Source: Actinomortierella ambigua (lineage: Eukaryota > Mortierellomycota > Mortierellomycetes > Mortierellales > Mortierellaceae). From it: 64,000 nt of DNA. How positions within the stretch are numbered: position 1 is the first letter of the stretch; the number at the start of each line of letters is the position of its first letter. This document shows positions 1 through 11,748 of this stretch, piece by piece. The stretch spans positions 56,426 through 120,425 of the forward strand of contig JAAAJB010000023.1 of the NCBI GenBank assembly GCA_016098155.1. Direction: 5' to 3'. The notes beneath the pieces were generated by a model. The model was given only the letters and a program-made list of their open reading frames with translations. It was not told where the DNA came from and searched no databases. Both the position numbers and the translations under genes were made by a program.

Positions 1-963
1 CTGTCTACTCACCCGTATCACTCACATGCAGCAGCCCCCTCCTCGATGGAAACTCATGCGCTGTCGCATCAACAACACCCGCATCAACATCAGCAGCCAT
101 CACATCACTATCTGCCTCCATCGCAACCAAGATTGCATGTCTCGGGATCATCGTCTCGTCGCAGCCATATGCGCACATTATCGGACAGCAGCTTTGGCAA
201 CCATGGAGGGCGCTATCAACATGAAGGCTATCTGGCACCACCAGCGCACGTCCCTGCACCCGTTGCGCTCGCTGGTCCTGTAGTTGGTCTTGCGCGCAAC
301 GAGCAGCCGTCGAGCAGCCATCGTTCGTCGTGGTCCTCCTCCGCACGGCCAATGTCGATGCAAGCGGTCGGAGATGAAGTCCATATCGCAGTCCCACCAC
401 CCCATCACTCGCACTCCCATCATCACCATCAACACCACGCGCCCCAGCCACAGCCAGTCTACGAGGCATGCTCGTGCCAGTCTCGTTATCCTCATGACAA
501 TGGTTGTGGATGTCCTGAAAGCGGCCGCCCTCGACAAATGTCCACGGCTGGCACACCTTCATCGGTGACCATGGCGACTACGACCAGCGCCGCAGCAGTG
601 GTGCCTTCACACCCATTCTACCCGACGCCACCCCCCTTTGCTCCGTCGGACAAGTATGGACACGCGACGGCGTCGATGGTGATGGGAGGCGAGCCGAGCG
701 AGACACGGGTTGCGATGCCCTCGTCGATGGCTGTGAATGGCCCTGCTGGTGGGCCAGCTTACTCGCCGCACCATTATCCTCACCACCATCACCACCATCA
801 CCCTTCCGAGTTTGAGTTTGATCCTCGTATGTGGGCGCCCTTTGACAGTCTGTCGTTGTATGCCATCACGTCCCAAGCGGCCAAGCGTGTGGTTGCCCAT
901 AGCAAGGTGCTTTCAGCATCAGCTTCCAACCTTCACGTGTATTACCCGACCTCGCTTGCTTGA
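1..963 (+). CDS. His/Ser/Pro-rich protein, C-terminal part (5' end outside window)
   Basis: Frame 1 is open from the first base (no stop before the ATG at 46) and ends at TGA 961-963, so this is probably the last exon of a gene that begins upstream; 320 codons are visible. The sequence is rich in His, Ser, Pro and Gln, with His clusters near residues 120-130 and 255-265 of the visible part. A short Cys cluster (CSCQS, GCGCP) lies in the middle. The last 45 residues are less biased (EFEFDPRMWAPFDSLSLYAI, then a basic stretch). I recognise no domain. A regulatory protein with disordered regions would fit the composition, but that is a guess. If the gene starts at the ATG at 46, it encodes 305 residues. 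Confidence 0.6.
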   Translation: MSTHPYHSHAAAPSSMETHALSHQQHPHQHQQPSHHYLPPSQPRLHVSGSSSRRSHMRTLSDSSFGNHGGRYQHEGYLAPPAHVPAPVALAGPVVGLARNEQPSSSHRSSWSSSARPMSMQAVGDEVHIAVPPPHHSHSHHHHQHHAPQPQPVYEACSCQSRYPHDNGCGCPESGRPRQMSTAGTPSSVTMATTTSAAAVVPSHPFYPTPPPFAPSDKYGHATASMVMGGEPSETRVAMPSSMAVNGPAGGPAYSPHHYPHHHHHHHPSEFEFDPRMWAPFDSLSLYAITSQAAKRVVAHSKVLSASASNLHVYYPTSLA

Positions 964-1883
964 AGCAACAACTACAACAACAACACCAACACCAAACGGC
1001 CAGACAAGCAAAAAAAAAATCAATATCAGCAAGCTTGACAAAAGCATACAATACGCAAAAGGGGAAGGTGGGAGAACAAGAATGAACCCAAGGCGCCAAT
1101 TCGGATTCTCCCACGGCTAAGCGTTAGCGGTGGCCCAACCATTCTCTATTTTTGTTTTCTTCTCCACACCGGTTTTTTTTTTCTTTTCATTTGTTTGCAT
1201 GTACAATATTTTTACCCAACCCAACCCCCAAAAAAACACCTCACATCTTTGAGCAAAGATGGACAGAATCAAGCCGTCCCTTCTTTTTGTTTCTCGCTTG
1301 CTTTACTCCATTCACCAGCTTTTTTTTTCCCACCCTTGTAGCATAGTCCAAAAAAACCCCCCCTCTCATAAAATGAACCTTGTTTCTTTTTTTTTTTCCC
1401 TCCAAGATGAACCCACATGTAGAAAGAAATAATACCCAATGAAAAATCATGCGCCCCAGGGTGAGGTCTGTGCTCTATTTTGAGCTGCCCTTGCTTGGTA
1501 GGGGAAAATCTATATGATTTAAAGGTCAGCCATTTTTTTTTTGTTTTCAACAGCGTAAAAAGGAGGAGAAGTACGAGCGAGGAACGTCCGTTATTCATGC
1601 ATGGGGCAAACAAAAAACCAAAGATGACTGCAACTTGAAGCAGCCAAGGGCGACATGGACTCACGAACGAAACTGTGAATTTTTTATTTACAAAAGAGAC
1701 TCACGAGATGGGTGGTGGGATGGGGGGAGTTCTCTTAAGACAGACAGAGAGAGAGAGGGGAATGGGGGGGGGCATGTCTCAGTCTGCGTTGGGTATGTTG
1801 TGAGAATGTAGAAAAAAAAGGGGGGGGAGGGGGAAGGAGAGTACAAAAAAGGGCCTTTTTTTTTTTTTTCTTCCCTCATTTTT
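964..1883. other. Intergenic, T-rich and A-rich tracts
   Basis: No gene seen. The stretch lies between the converging 3' ends of the His-rich gene (+) and the secreted-protein gene (-). It has many homopolymer A and T runs of 8-13 nt and a purine-rich segment near 1735-1850. It probably holds the two 3' UTRs. Confidence 0.5.
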
Positions 1884-2651
1884 TTACCACATGAGATCCA
1901 GGGACTCCTCCTCGCAAGTCTCCAAGTCCCAGGAGCGGGGCTTGCGGGACTTGATCTCGAACCACTGCTTGTTGAGGTCCTTGACGGGCTTGTTCAAGGT
2001 GACGGGCTGGCCCTTGCTCGTGGTCTCAAAGACCATGCGATCGCCGTTGGGCAAGCGCTCAGCAATGCGCAGGCCCCAGCCGGCCTCCTTGTAAAAGTTC
2101 AAGGGGGTGGCATCGCGGAAGTGCTCCGTGATGACGACGACACGCTTCGACGCCGTGGTGCCGACGACCTTGAGGTAACCCCTGACGGGCTTCTCGACGC
2201 GGAAGACGTAGTCGACGTTGTCGTAGATGCAGTTGGTCTTGTAAGGAGGGTTGCACTTGGTGTCGGTCGAGGTCACGCACATCTCCAACGAGGTCGAATC
2301 GACCTGGCTCGACTGGCCACCGACGACCATGTGAATGGTCTTCTTCGCGGGGGTGGACAGGTACGTCTTCAGGTTGTTGCTCATCAGGTTGAACGACTCG
2401 TACTCCTTGATGGAGATCTCGGGGATGCACTTGTTGAGATCTGTAGAGAAAAGAGAACAAAAAAAAAGAAAGTATCATCGCGCGTCAGAAAATTGAGCCC
2501 GCACTGGCTGTGCTTCCGCATCTAAGGGTCGAAACGGCAGGGGGAGAGGCGGAGGGAACCACTGACCAGCGGAGAAGGGGTTCTCATCAAACTCAAAGGC
2601 CACGGCAAGGGTGGCAACAGCGAGGGCACCAAGGATGGAAGTGAACTTCAT
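1884..2651 (-). CDS. Small secreted protein, 213 aa, unknown function
   Basis: Two exons, 2567-2651 and 1884-2440, joined by an intron at 2441-2566 (donor GTCAGT, acceptor CTACAG, phase 1). I start at the ATG at 2651, although the frame is open further upstream, because residues 1-19 (MKFTSILGALAVATLAVAF) form a clean signal peptide. The mature protein has five Cys and looks like a compact beta-rich fold with several Val/Thr strands; the C-terminus is acidic (CEEESLDLMW). Strong preference for C/G-ending codons and a TATA box about 115 nt upstream suggest high expression. I do not recognise the family. An extracellular or cell-wall protein is the most that can be inferred. Confidence 0.8.
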
Positions 2652-2764
2652 GATGGAGAAAGAAGGAGGAGTTGGGGGTTTGGTTGGGTTGGGAGTAAGC
2701 TGGTGGGAGTAGAAGACCTTGCTGGGATGCAATGAGGTTTGTTAAACGAGGGAATCGATAGCCC

Positions 2765-2771
2765 TTTTATA
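2765..2771 (-). promoter_or_regulatory. TATA box of the small secreted-protein gene
   Basis: On the minus strand this reads TATAAAA in the context CTATAAAAGGG, about 115 nt upstream of the chosen ATG at 2651. Confidence 0.55.
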
Positions 2772-4526
2772 GATGAACGAGAGAGCCACTTTGATGCCAA
2801 CCTTGGGGCGTGTTGCCTTTTTTTTTTCTCACACTGCGTAAAGATGGATTACGATGTGCGATCGTGCTTGGAGCTCCTACCGAGGAAAACACGACCAATT
2901 TGGTGTGGGAACAGATGGCCAACAGCAAGAGCGCGCGGTCTCCATCCTACAGCAAAGTAGAAATGAGTCCTTGCTTAGGTTAATCAATCCTCTCCCACGC
3001 GTCTGCATGACGGGTTCAGCGGGGAAAGAATAAAGTCTGACATTCAACCATGGAGGCGCGCTGTCTTCTCCAATGACAAGAAGAGAAAAGGATGCGCTCT
3101 TTTTTTTTTCCTAGCAGTTCATGCGCATGATAATCGAATGAACACGATTAGTAGGGAGTGGAGGTTCAAAGCGTAGCGATGGTCTATCTACATGAGCCTG
3201 AGAAAAAAAAAAGAGATTGCCGTCTAGGGCACTGCGTCACTGCTCAAGCTAGACCTCTGGCCCACTTGGATAAGAACGTGCAGTGCAAAAAAAAAATGGC
3301 ATGCCAACAAACAAAGGCTTACGCTCCTTGGGTTGCCCCAATGTTCTTGAATATCTGCATGTAGGATCTTCCCATACTACTATTTTTTTTTTTTTATCAT
3401 CAAGTGTCACCTTGAGAATTAGGCTGAGAAAATCTGCAGATAGTCTACGCCCGTTTCGCGAAAGGGGGGGACGGAGGGAGAAGGAAGAAGAACAAAGGGG
3501 GTTTTTTTTTGTCTTCTGCAAGGGGGTGGGAACTTGGGCCAGAACGATTCGCAGGTAGACGCGCTTCGCCCACAAGTTGAAATCATATCGTAGGGCGCCA
3601 TCGATGCCCGCGGTGCTGCAGGCTTCTGACCCTGCATCCCCACTCCCCCCCCCCTTTCGCTTACCTCCTCTACCCCTTGCATCATGTGGCATCATGGTGA
3701 CGATGCACCTTCTCCTCTCCCCTCTTTCCCCGAGGGTCTCAAAGGAGGTTGTACGCTCACTAAACGCGCTCATCCATCCATCTCGCCTACGGAATCTTGC
3801 AGCAACTCGTCGCATGAGAGGAGACAAGCAGGGCTGCTTGAAAGTAGTAGAAACATAAAAAGGTCCAGACTTTGGGTGAGTAGTGGGAACGAGAAAAGGA
3901 CGTGTCTCCTGTTTTCGACAAACCATTGGGCCCTTGTTCTTCACTGTAGCAATTGCAAGTCTCGTTGTCCAAGATTAGTTCAGGCAACAATGCACGCTTT
4001 GACCCGCCCATCACTCCTGCATTGTCGCTTACAAAAAAAAAAAAGTACAATGGTCGGAGTAATTTTAAAAATGGAGCTATTCAAACCTGTTCATGGCTGT
4101 CTGACATGCATAAGCGAAACCAACAGGTGGGGGTAAAGTCGTGTTCACCGTGCTTCTGGACGAACGAATCGTAGGCATGAGATTCCTCAAGTTTTTTCTC
4201 AGGTTTGTGTATTTTTTTTTCCACCTTCCCTTTTCATCTAATTACTTCAATATTTTTTTTCTCATACTACACGATTCTCCCAGACGACATTTTTTGGCCG
4301 ATGGGGAGCAGTGTGAATCGTGTCGACAATGGTGCCATGGCCAGGACATGATGTGCTCCAGTTTCCACCTTCTTTCTGGCACTGGACAGAAGAAAGAAGA
4401 AAGAAGCAGGCGATAGAGGTTGTTAGCATTGTCTTCCTTTGTTGGTTTTCGCTTGTCGTATCATTCATTTTCATTTTCATTTCTTTTTTTTTTTTTTTTT
4501 TTGTTCCCACGCCATGGATGAAAATG
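2772..4526. other. Intergenic, no supported gene
   Basis: About 1.75 kb between the promoter of the secreted-protein gene and the stop of COG1. The open frames here are short, on both strands, and interrupted by poly-A/T runs (for example 3381-3395 and 4482-4502). I see nothing with domain character. Confidence 0.45.
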
Positions 4527-7500
4527 TCAATACCTTTGAACGGGTTTCTTGTTCAATTGCGCCAAAAGACCGAGCATCGTCCATGTCCGCTGATATTGCT
4601 GGTCCACATTCTTGTCAATGGGTCCTTCAAAAACTTCAAGGTTGATGGGGTCAATCTGTGGAGAGGAGGAACAAAAAAGGATATCATTAGTATTTTTTTC
4701 TTTGCTCTTAGACCACTACATAGAAAGTACCAATTCTTTTACTTACATGTTGATTCACACGATCCTGAACCGATGCTACCAAGCGGGCCACATTATCATC
4801 TAAGCCCGCATTGGCGTGAAAGCATAGTTGCAGATACTTGATATCAAACAACAGCTGTAGCGCGCCCTTCTCTGTCAAGGTAATAACAGGATCCCCATCT
4901 CCTTGCCCCTGCTTATTTTTGCTCGCCCTCGTCTTTCGGTCTTCAATACCACCGCCTTCGGCTGCCACCACAATGTTCAGGAACCGGTCCAGTGCTCCAT
5001 ACGCCACCGTCACCAGTTGGGTTGTCAGTCGCTGGACGAGCTCCGGTCGCATCGATCCCGCACCGACTCGGTGCATCTCCTGCACCACACCCTCCAACAC
5101 CATCATCAACTTGGTCGACGCATGGAATGGAAGAAGCGTCCTGCCAGCAGCAGCGTTGCTGTTGTTTGTGCTGTTGCTGCTGCTCGTGGTCGGAGAGAGC
5201 ACCTCGAACGATGCCCTTCCGGCACTCGCTGGTGACAAAGGTGAAGCTGCTGCTGCAGTAGTCGTCGAGGAGGCAGAGACCATGGGCTCCCAAGACAGCG
5301 TCACCAAATCCGAGCTCCACACGGACGCACAGGTCAGGCGGTCATACAGGTACGCTTCTTCCAACCGCTTATTGAACAACCAGCCCATGTGCTCAATCCA
5401 CGCCTGATGCGCCGCCAAGTACACCTCGCGGAACCCTTGTGCCATCCGTTGTGCGTACTCATCCGCCACTTTGGCCTTGTTGCCCTCTCTAGTAGCCCCT
5501 CCATACCGTCGCTGTTGTGGTTGTGGTTGTGGTGGCTGTTGTTGCTGCTGCTGCAAAAACAGCTGCTGTTGCTGTTGCTCAACAGCCGGTGGTAACAATA
5601 CCTGGCGGAAAAACGGGGCTAGTGCGGCTAAGCAACTAGCCAGACGGCCAATGGCCATGGCCCGATCCATGGCCGTCAACGTATGCCGAGCACCCTCGGG
5701 CTTCTGCAGGGCTTCCTGGACAAGTTTTGTCAGACTTGCGCGATAGACCTCCACACACTCCATGCTACGCGCCTGGTAAAACGCGAGCAAGGCTGCGTGG
5801 TCCGCCACCACGCCAAACAGGCCCTCGCCTCCAGACTCGGCCCATCGCCGAGGGCGCACATGGGACACGCTACCTTTGTCGTCGCCGTTGTTGCTGTTGT
5901 CTTTGTCGTCTTCTTGGTTGTCGTCGTCGCTGTCATCTTCGTCTTGGAATAAATCTCCGTATTCATCCTCATCAGAAGAAGAAGAGTCCGAGTCGCTGCC
6001 ACGCTCACTCTTGGTGTCGTTCGGCTCGGGCTTGGAACGTCCCCCTGCTGCTGCAGATGAAGAAGCGAGCGACGACGATCGACGCCACGAGGCAGAGCTC
6101 TCCTCAAGTCGTCGCTGTGCCTGGAATCGCGATCCCGTTCTTCGTCGTCGTCCATACACATCTCTTTGGCAAAGCACCAACACCGCCTCTTGGTCCAGAC
6201 GGACATCCAACAGATGCGTCTCAAACAACCGTCCCATGTCCGCCACCATCGGCGTCCATCCGGACACACACTCTCGGATCCGGGCCGCCAGTGGACCCGT
6301 GGCCGTGGTCAATATGTTGGCGTTAGCGGCTGCAGCAGAGGCCGAGAGGGAAGGTGCCGCTGCCGCCATCTTCTTCTGTGCGGCATTCGGAGGTGTATTG
6401 TTGGTCGTGGCCGACATGAGAGCAGCATGACCGGCACTGTTGGCTTGCCGCTCATGCCAAACAAAGCGTCCCACGTCCCGATCGGGGCTCTCGGCGCTAT
6501 CGAGTTCGGCTAGGCGTGCACGAAGGATCGTCTGGGGCTGCTTCGATAGCTCTTCGAGCGAAAAGACAATAGTGTCCTGGAACGCCTTGCGGAACCCGCT
6601 CCGAAGCACCGTCTCCCACAGGCTGAGGGACTTGCTCAACAACGACTGACATACATGGTCCCATGACAACGACGAAGAAGCTACCTTCTTTAAATTCACC
6701 CGCTGGTGCTGCTGCTGCTGCTTCTTCTTCACCAGCTCCAGCTCATCCTGACGAATAGCATCCCACACCGCCCGTCGGATCCGGACCAAGCCTTTCGTCG
6801 TCGACACCCGTTGCAACAGCCGCTCAAACTCATCGGCAAACATCGACAACGTCTCGTCAACCCATCCCTGCAGTAATCCATGCATCTTGTCCTGCGGAAA
6901 GGGGACCTCCAGCGCCATCTTGGGTCTCAGTGTCTGCACAGACTCTGGCAGGTACCGGACCAACAGGTGGATGTTGGGCGTCGTGGGGTATAATGATGGA
7001 ATCATAGCCTGGGTGGTGGCAGTCACCGTCATGGTCGACCCTACCCCATTACTGCCGCCTGATGATCCTGTGAGGGGGTGGGTTGAGAATGTTGCTGATG
7101 CCTCGGCAGAGGCAGCATTTGACGTCGTGAAAGGCAATGCTGACAAGGCTCCAGTCCCAACATCCTCGGTCGGACTCGAAAATGTCTTTTCGAGATGGTG
7201 TAGGTGTCTCTCAAGTCGGGAAGGATGGTCGGCTCCTGTAGCTCGAAAGGCTGCTTCAATGTGGAACAAGGTAGCCTTGAAGGTCTGAATAGCCTGAACA
7301 AGCTGAGCGCCAATGTCCTTTTGTCCCTTGTGTTGCAAAATATCCCGGATCGCCTGCTGGCGTTGCTTCAGCAATAAAGCAAATAGGCCTTCCATCGTCA
7401 CATGATCCAGGAGCATGATCGCTGATAGTGTTTCAATCACGACCTATTTGTGATTGTTCACAAGTGCATAATCGTCAGAGTGTAATAGTTAGTGCTTGTC

Positions 7501-8552
7501 CTCGTTCCCAGAGTTCTGCAATCTTTTTTTTTTTTTTTTTTTTTTGGACATACTTGATCTGACAAGGTCTCTTCTCGAAGTCGTTGCTTGCTCTTGTTGA
7601 GAATTTGTGCCCTAAAATGTCGTACTGCATCCCACTGCCTTCCAACCACTGGGAACGATTCCTATGTTGTTGTTTGAAATAAAAAAAATGCGCGAAGCAT
7701 GACATGTTAGTTTCAACCACTAAAAAAAAAAATGAATGCCTCTCCAATCCAAATAGCATAGTTTGACTTTTACTTACCATGACTCGCTTCTTCTGCTCGT
7801 CCATTTCGTCTTCATCAGGTCGCAAGTTCTGGTGGATCGCCTGGCTGATGAGATACAGTCGGCTAGCCGTCAGGTAGTTGTGGTTCTCCATGTTGCGCCA
7901 AATTTGCTCCGGTGCATCGACCAGGAGTTTGATCTGCGCCGCCGAGGAATAGAAGGCTTTTTTGGTGCCATCGACGATTTCTCCGTGACCAGCATCACCA
8001 TCCTCCGACAACGACGACAACGACGTCGTTGTTGTGGCCGTCTTTGCGGCCACGCGTCGTTTTAACGCATGGACATCGCACGACTCGCGCATTTTGGCCA
8101 TGTTGCTCTGCACCTGAAGCGCCGTCTCCCTCATCCGGACAATGCGATCAGCAGCGCCAATAAGATCTCGATATCTCTCGCTAAAAGAGGAGGTGAGGCC
8201 CAACATTGTTGAGGGGGGGGGGGGTTCAAACCTGTTAGAGGGGCCTTCACTCAATCTGGATAATTGCTCCTTTCCATGCTCGCTCAGTCTTACCCAACCA
8301 TCGTCCTCAGCTCTTGCTTCTTCTTCTCAATGTCGGTTCTATGAAGGTAAGGATTATAGGAGACGCGAAGGAGAGAGCAGTAAAGTTAGATGGATGTCAG
8401 TCTACGGTCCTGCTAGTCCTCCCCACAGATGAAGCATGATGGTACCTAATCTTGCGCTCGTAGACATTGAGGTCGGGGACGCTGAGTTTGATGAACAAGT
8501 CTTCTGCATCCTGGGCAGAAGACACTTGATGGTCGTTCGCCATCATGGTCAT
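4527..8552 (-). CDS. COG1: Conserved oligomeric Golgi complex subunit 1 (COG1)
   Basis: COG1 belongs to lobe A of the COG tether, which acts in retrograde vesicle traffic within the Golgi. Six exons: 8446-8552, 8294-8338, 7778-8180, 7554-7661, 4747-7443 and 4527-4655; all junctions are GT-AG and in frame, giving 1162 aa. The N-terminus carries the Vps51/COG1 signature: DAEDLFIKLSVPDL, then KKKQELRTMVGERYRDLIGA across exons 1-3. Exon 4 (SFPVVGRQWDAVRHF) and the last exon (LLAQLNKKPVQRY) also match COG1 ends. It is longer than usual for the family because of low-complexity inserts: an acidic Asp/Ser loop near 5890-6010, Gln runs, and Ala/Ser runs. The start is the ATG at 8552; two more in-frame ATGs follow within four codons. 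The intron at 7444-7553 holds a 22-nt homopolymer A run on the sense strand. Confidence 0.92.
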
Positions 8553-8700
8553 GACTTTTGTCCTCTGGCTGTCTCTGCAGGATGTGGAGAATGAGTGCAG
8601 TGTCAGGAAATTGAAATTCACCCCCTCACAGCCTCAACCAGGAACCGTCCACGTCCCACGTCCCACCAAAAAAAAACATTGGTGGCAAACAAATTCTATT

Positions 8701-10692
8701 TTATTTCACGCGTGCCCTTGGCACTGGAGAGATGCTGGACAGTAACAGCAGCCATGCAAAAAGCGCAGGCAGCCAAACGATATAGCCCAGAAAGTAGCAC
8801 CGACTCTGTTGCTCTTGAGCCACAATATCTTCAACGTCGTTTCCTCCCCCTTCTTCCTCCTGCTGTTGCTGTGTACCACCCCTTCCTTCCTGGTGTCGAA
8901 CGAGCAAGATCCGCTTGACCCGCGGCAAGCCTTCCACCACCTCTGGTACAAGCGGCGTCATGGTTCCAAGGACCATGACATTGCACCACATTGGGTCACT
9001 CGTCAATGGCGTTGTGAATAACCGGCGCCAAAGAAGTGTCCAGCCCAGGCACAGGAGTGGGAGGATGACGTTCCGAAGCAAGAGCACACACATCATGGGT
9101 GTCAGTTGCGACCACCTCAGCGACTTTGGCATGGCCTGTAGGCGTCTCGAGAGGCCTGTCGCTCCCAACAGTCTTTCGCGTACAAGTATCTGGCGTGGTC
9201 CCTCTGTAGAAAGTGGCCCTGGCAGTGCACTGTTGGAGAGGGTGCCATTATTGTTGCTGCGAATGCTTCTATTATTTTGACCCGATGCTTCCTCGGATCG
9301 ACTACCCTCCTGTACACCAACTGCCGTCGTTGTTGTCGTCGCCCTCCTTGTCTGCATATCTCGCCTCTCTTGATTCAACGCATAAAGCTTTGCGCCAGCA
9401 CCAAGCAAAATGAAGGGTATAGCACAAGCCCCACTCTCCTCCAGCGGATTGACGACGAACCGGTGGAAGGCTGTTGTTGGCTCCATAATGTATTGCTGCA
9501 GTGCCGGCACCACACCCACCACCAGTGCCAGAATCGCCGCCAGGACAGGCGCGGTAAAGACCTGAACGAGTGGGACCACCAACCTCGCCATCAGGACCCG
9601 TGACACACCTGACACGGCCCGCCACACCTGGTCAAGGTATCGGTCCACTGCCTCCAGTAGCCGCCGTGTGCGGGGCGACAGACGATCACGGCCGTGTCCG
9701 GAACGGCGGCGAAAGGTGAATAAACGCCCCTGTTGTCGTTGCTGATGCTCCTGCCGGCGTCGGCGAGAGGTCGAGAACCATGTGAATGAAGAGGAGGATA
9801 AGGAGTGATTCCGCCGGAAGGATGGTCGCCTTGGTGGTGGTGGTAGTGGTGACGAGTGCGTTGCTCTGACGCTGGGATCCTCGTCCCCATCGTCATCACC
9901 CTCCCCTTCATTATCTGCATCGTCATCATACAGAACCCAGGGTTCATTCGGAGGAAATCCGTCCATGGTTTCCTCCACCTCCATCTCAAACAGCTGCCGA
10001 TGCCTCGAACTAGATTCGGAGGACGATGGCCCTGGATCTTGGCGGCTTTCGTCGAGAGGATAAATCGACGAAGCGTCGATGGTTGACGGAGGCGCTAATG
10101 TAGGTGCACTTGAAGCATCCGGATGAGGGTGAGGAGGCCTTGCAAAGTGTGGTCGACGGAATGGAGGACTGACCAAAGAAAGCGCCGGTGTGTTGTAAAA
10201 GATGGACTGGAGGATGGAGAGCACCAAGGAATACATGGCGACGTAGCCGACTCCACGGGCCAAGACGCCTTGCCTCGTATCCGAGGGGCCCTGTAAGAGC
10301 AGATGGAGGCCCATCACACTGTTGGCGAGCGCCTGCACCACTGTCAAGGGGAGACAGGTAGAGTCCTGGAAGAGGATCGACGCCGCGATCCATTGACAGT
10401 CGACCCTCGAAAACGAGGCGAGGCGAACGACAGCCCATGAAGCCAAGGTCACCAAAGGGACCAAGGTGAGAAAGTAGAGGGCAAGGTGCCAGTGGGCAAG
10501 GACATCCTCCAAACGGAAGGAAGTGAAGGCAATGCTGAAATATATGAGCACAGGCGTCAAGAAGACCTGCGTCAATCTGTACAGGGCGATCTGTGTGCTG
10601 GGATTGAGATAGCCAAAGGAGGCAAGCAGGCCGCCGAAACCAAGGACCAGGGCCAACTGTGCCACAGACTCTAGCGCTCCAACAAGAGGCAT
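8701..10692 (-). CDS. Auxin efflux carrier / Mem_trans family membrane transporter
   Basis: One uninterrupted frame of 663 codons. The start is the ATG at 10692 (MPLVGALESVAQLALVLGFG), where the first membrane helix begins; an in-frame ATG at 10779 would add 29 polar residues. Layout: about five hydrophobic helices (residues 1-180, including the motif GFGGLLASFGYLNPSTQIAL), a long cytosolic loop rich in Ser, Arg and acidic residues (about 200-390), then about five more helices (390-660). This split architecture matches fungal members of the auxin-efflux-carrier/Mem_trans family, relatives of yeast Ecm3, which are usually in the ER or plasma membrane. The substrate is unknown. The end LLLLSSISPVPRARVK is short and basic. 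The family call is from topology and the N-terminal motif. Confidence 0.75.
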   Translation of the reverse strand: MPLVGALESVAQLALVLGFGGLLASFGYLNPSTQIALYRLTQVFLTPVLIYFSIAFTSFRLEDVLAHWHLALYFLTLVPLVTLASWAVVRLASFSRVDCQWIAASILFQDSTCLPLTVVQALANSVMGLHLLLQGPSDTRQGVLARGVGYVAMYSLVLSILQSIFYNTPALSLVSPPFRRPHFARPPHPHPDASSAPTLAPPSTIDASSIYPLDESRQDPGPSSSESSSRHRQLFEMEVEETMDGFPPNEPWVLYDDDADNEGEGDDDGDEDPSVRATHSSPLPPPPRRPSFRRNHSLSSSSFTWFSTSRRRRQEHQQRQQGRLFTFRRRSGHGRDRLSPRTRRLLEAVDRYLDQVWRAVSGVSRVLMARLVVPLVQVFTAPVLAAILALVVGVVPALQQYIMEPTTAFHRFVVNPLEESGACAIPFILLGAGAKLYALNQERRDMQTRRATTTTTAVGVQEGSRSEEASGQNNRSIRSNNNGTLSNSALPGPLSTEGPRQILVRERLLGATGLSRRLQAMPKSLRWSQLTPMMCVLLLRNVILPLLCLGWTLLWRRLFTTPLTSDPMWCNVMVLGTMTPLVPEVVEGLPRVKRILLVRHQEGRGGTQQQQEEEGGGNDVEDIVAQEQQSRCYFLGYIVWLPALFAWLLLLSSISPVPRARVK

Positions 10693-11748
10693 GCAGTTAC
10701 TCGTTATGAATGTAGTTTTTCTTTTTGAATGAACAATGAATGGGGAGGGTGAGAGAAGTACAGAGCAATCAATAGACAACGAGAATGAAATGTGAGAATG
10801 AAGTGGGAATTAAGGAAAAAGTCGACAGTAATGACAGGAGGCTAAAGAAAATTCCCCCAACTTTATATTGGTGCAGAGGTTACGTCGTGTGGGCCACAGT
10901 CCTTTGTCTATATCTCCAGGCTGGGTTGGGCATGGTACCTCTTCCTGAATAAAGTGGCGAGAGACAAAACTATACGGGACACAAAGTCGGGTTTGGGGAC
11001 TAAAAAGCCGACTAGCTCTCTTCGTCTCTATCCACGTGAGTTTTTGAATGTTCCACTTTCACTCCATGGAAAGCTCGGCACAGGAGAGATGTACGTTTCA
11101 CTACTTGCCTTTAATTTAGGGCATACTTGACATTCGCCTACCCTTGACTTGTTGACAGCAGATAGGCAATTTCCACAAATGCACTCACCAAAATCAGATC
11201 CCGAAAAGACGCCCTACATGCTGGCAGAGACCCTGAGACGATATGCCATTCAGCTACAGAGAAACGAGGCACCCAAGATGAATCACATTTTTCAACTCGC
11301 ATAGACGAAGAAAAAGTCAGGAGCACGACAGAAACGCCTCTGGCTCTCGTTTAAAAGTAGCCTAGCTTATTAGAATACTCTTTTACGAGCACATGCTGCT
11401 CCGAAAGCAGGGCCACGCGTACGTCGCTGTGGAGGTGTCAACTGAAACTTGGAGAAAACGTAAATGATAATAGTATGGCAGAACGTGGGAGATCGAGTGC
11501 TTGTCGGGCGTGTCATTTCTCCTCCTCTTACAAGTAAGACAATATTTTCGAACGTGGGAAGGTGACACCGTCCCTGCTTAACGGTCGTCGATGATCGGCG
11601 TGACTTTGTCCGATCCGCTGGAAAGAATGAGAATTGAAACCTTTTCTCTTGGTTTTTCTCTCTTTTTTGAGTGTCCTCTCATCAAACCTCCACATTCCCC
11701 CCACCCCTCTCCTTCCCATTCATCCATTGCTACACATTGCATGCCGCA
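10693..11748. other. Intergenic, divergent promoter region
   Basis: About 1.05 kb between the divergent transporter and ADCK1-like genes. No convincing coding frame. An in-frame ATG at 11671 lies near the right end and is an alternative start for the next gene. Confidence 0.45.

Noticed and set aside
5727..6430. Open frames of up to 199 codons on the plus strand inside COG1
   Set aside because: They lie opposite low-complexity coding sequence of COG1; their Ser/Arg/Cys composition mirrors the sense strand.
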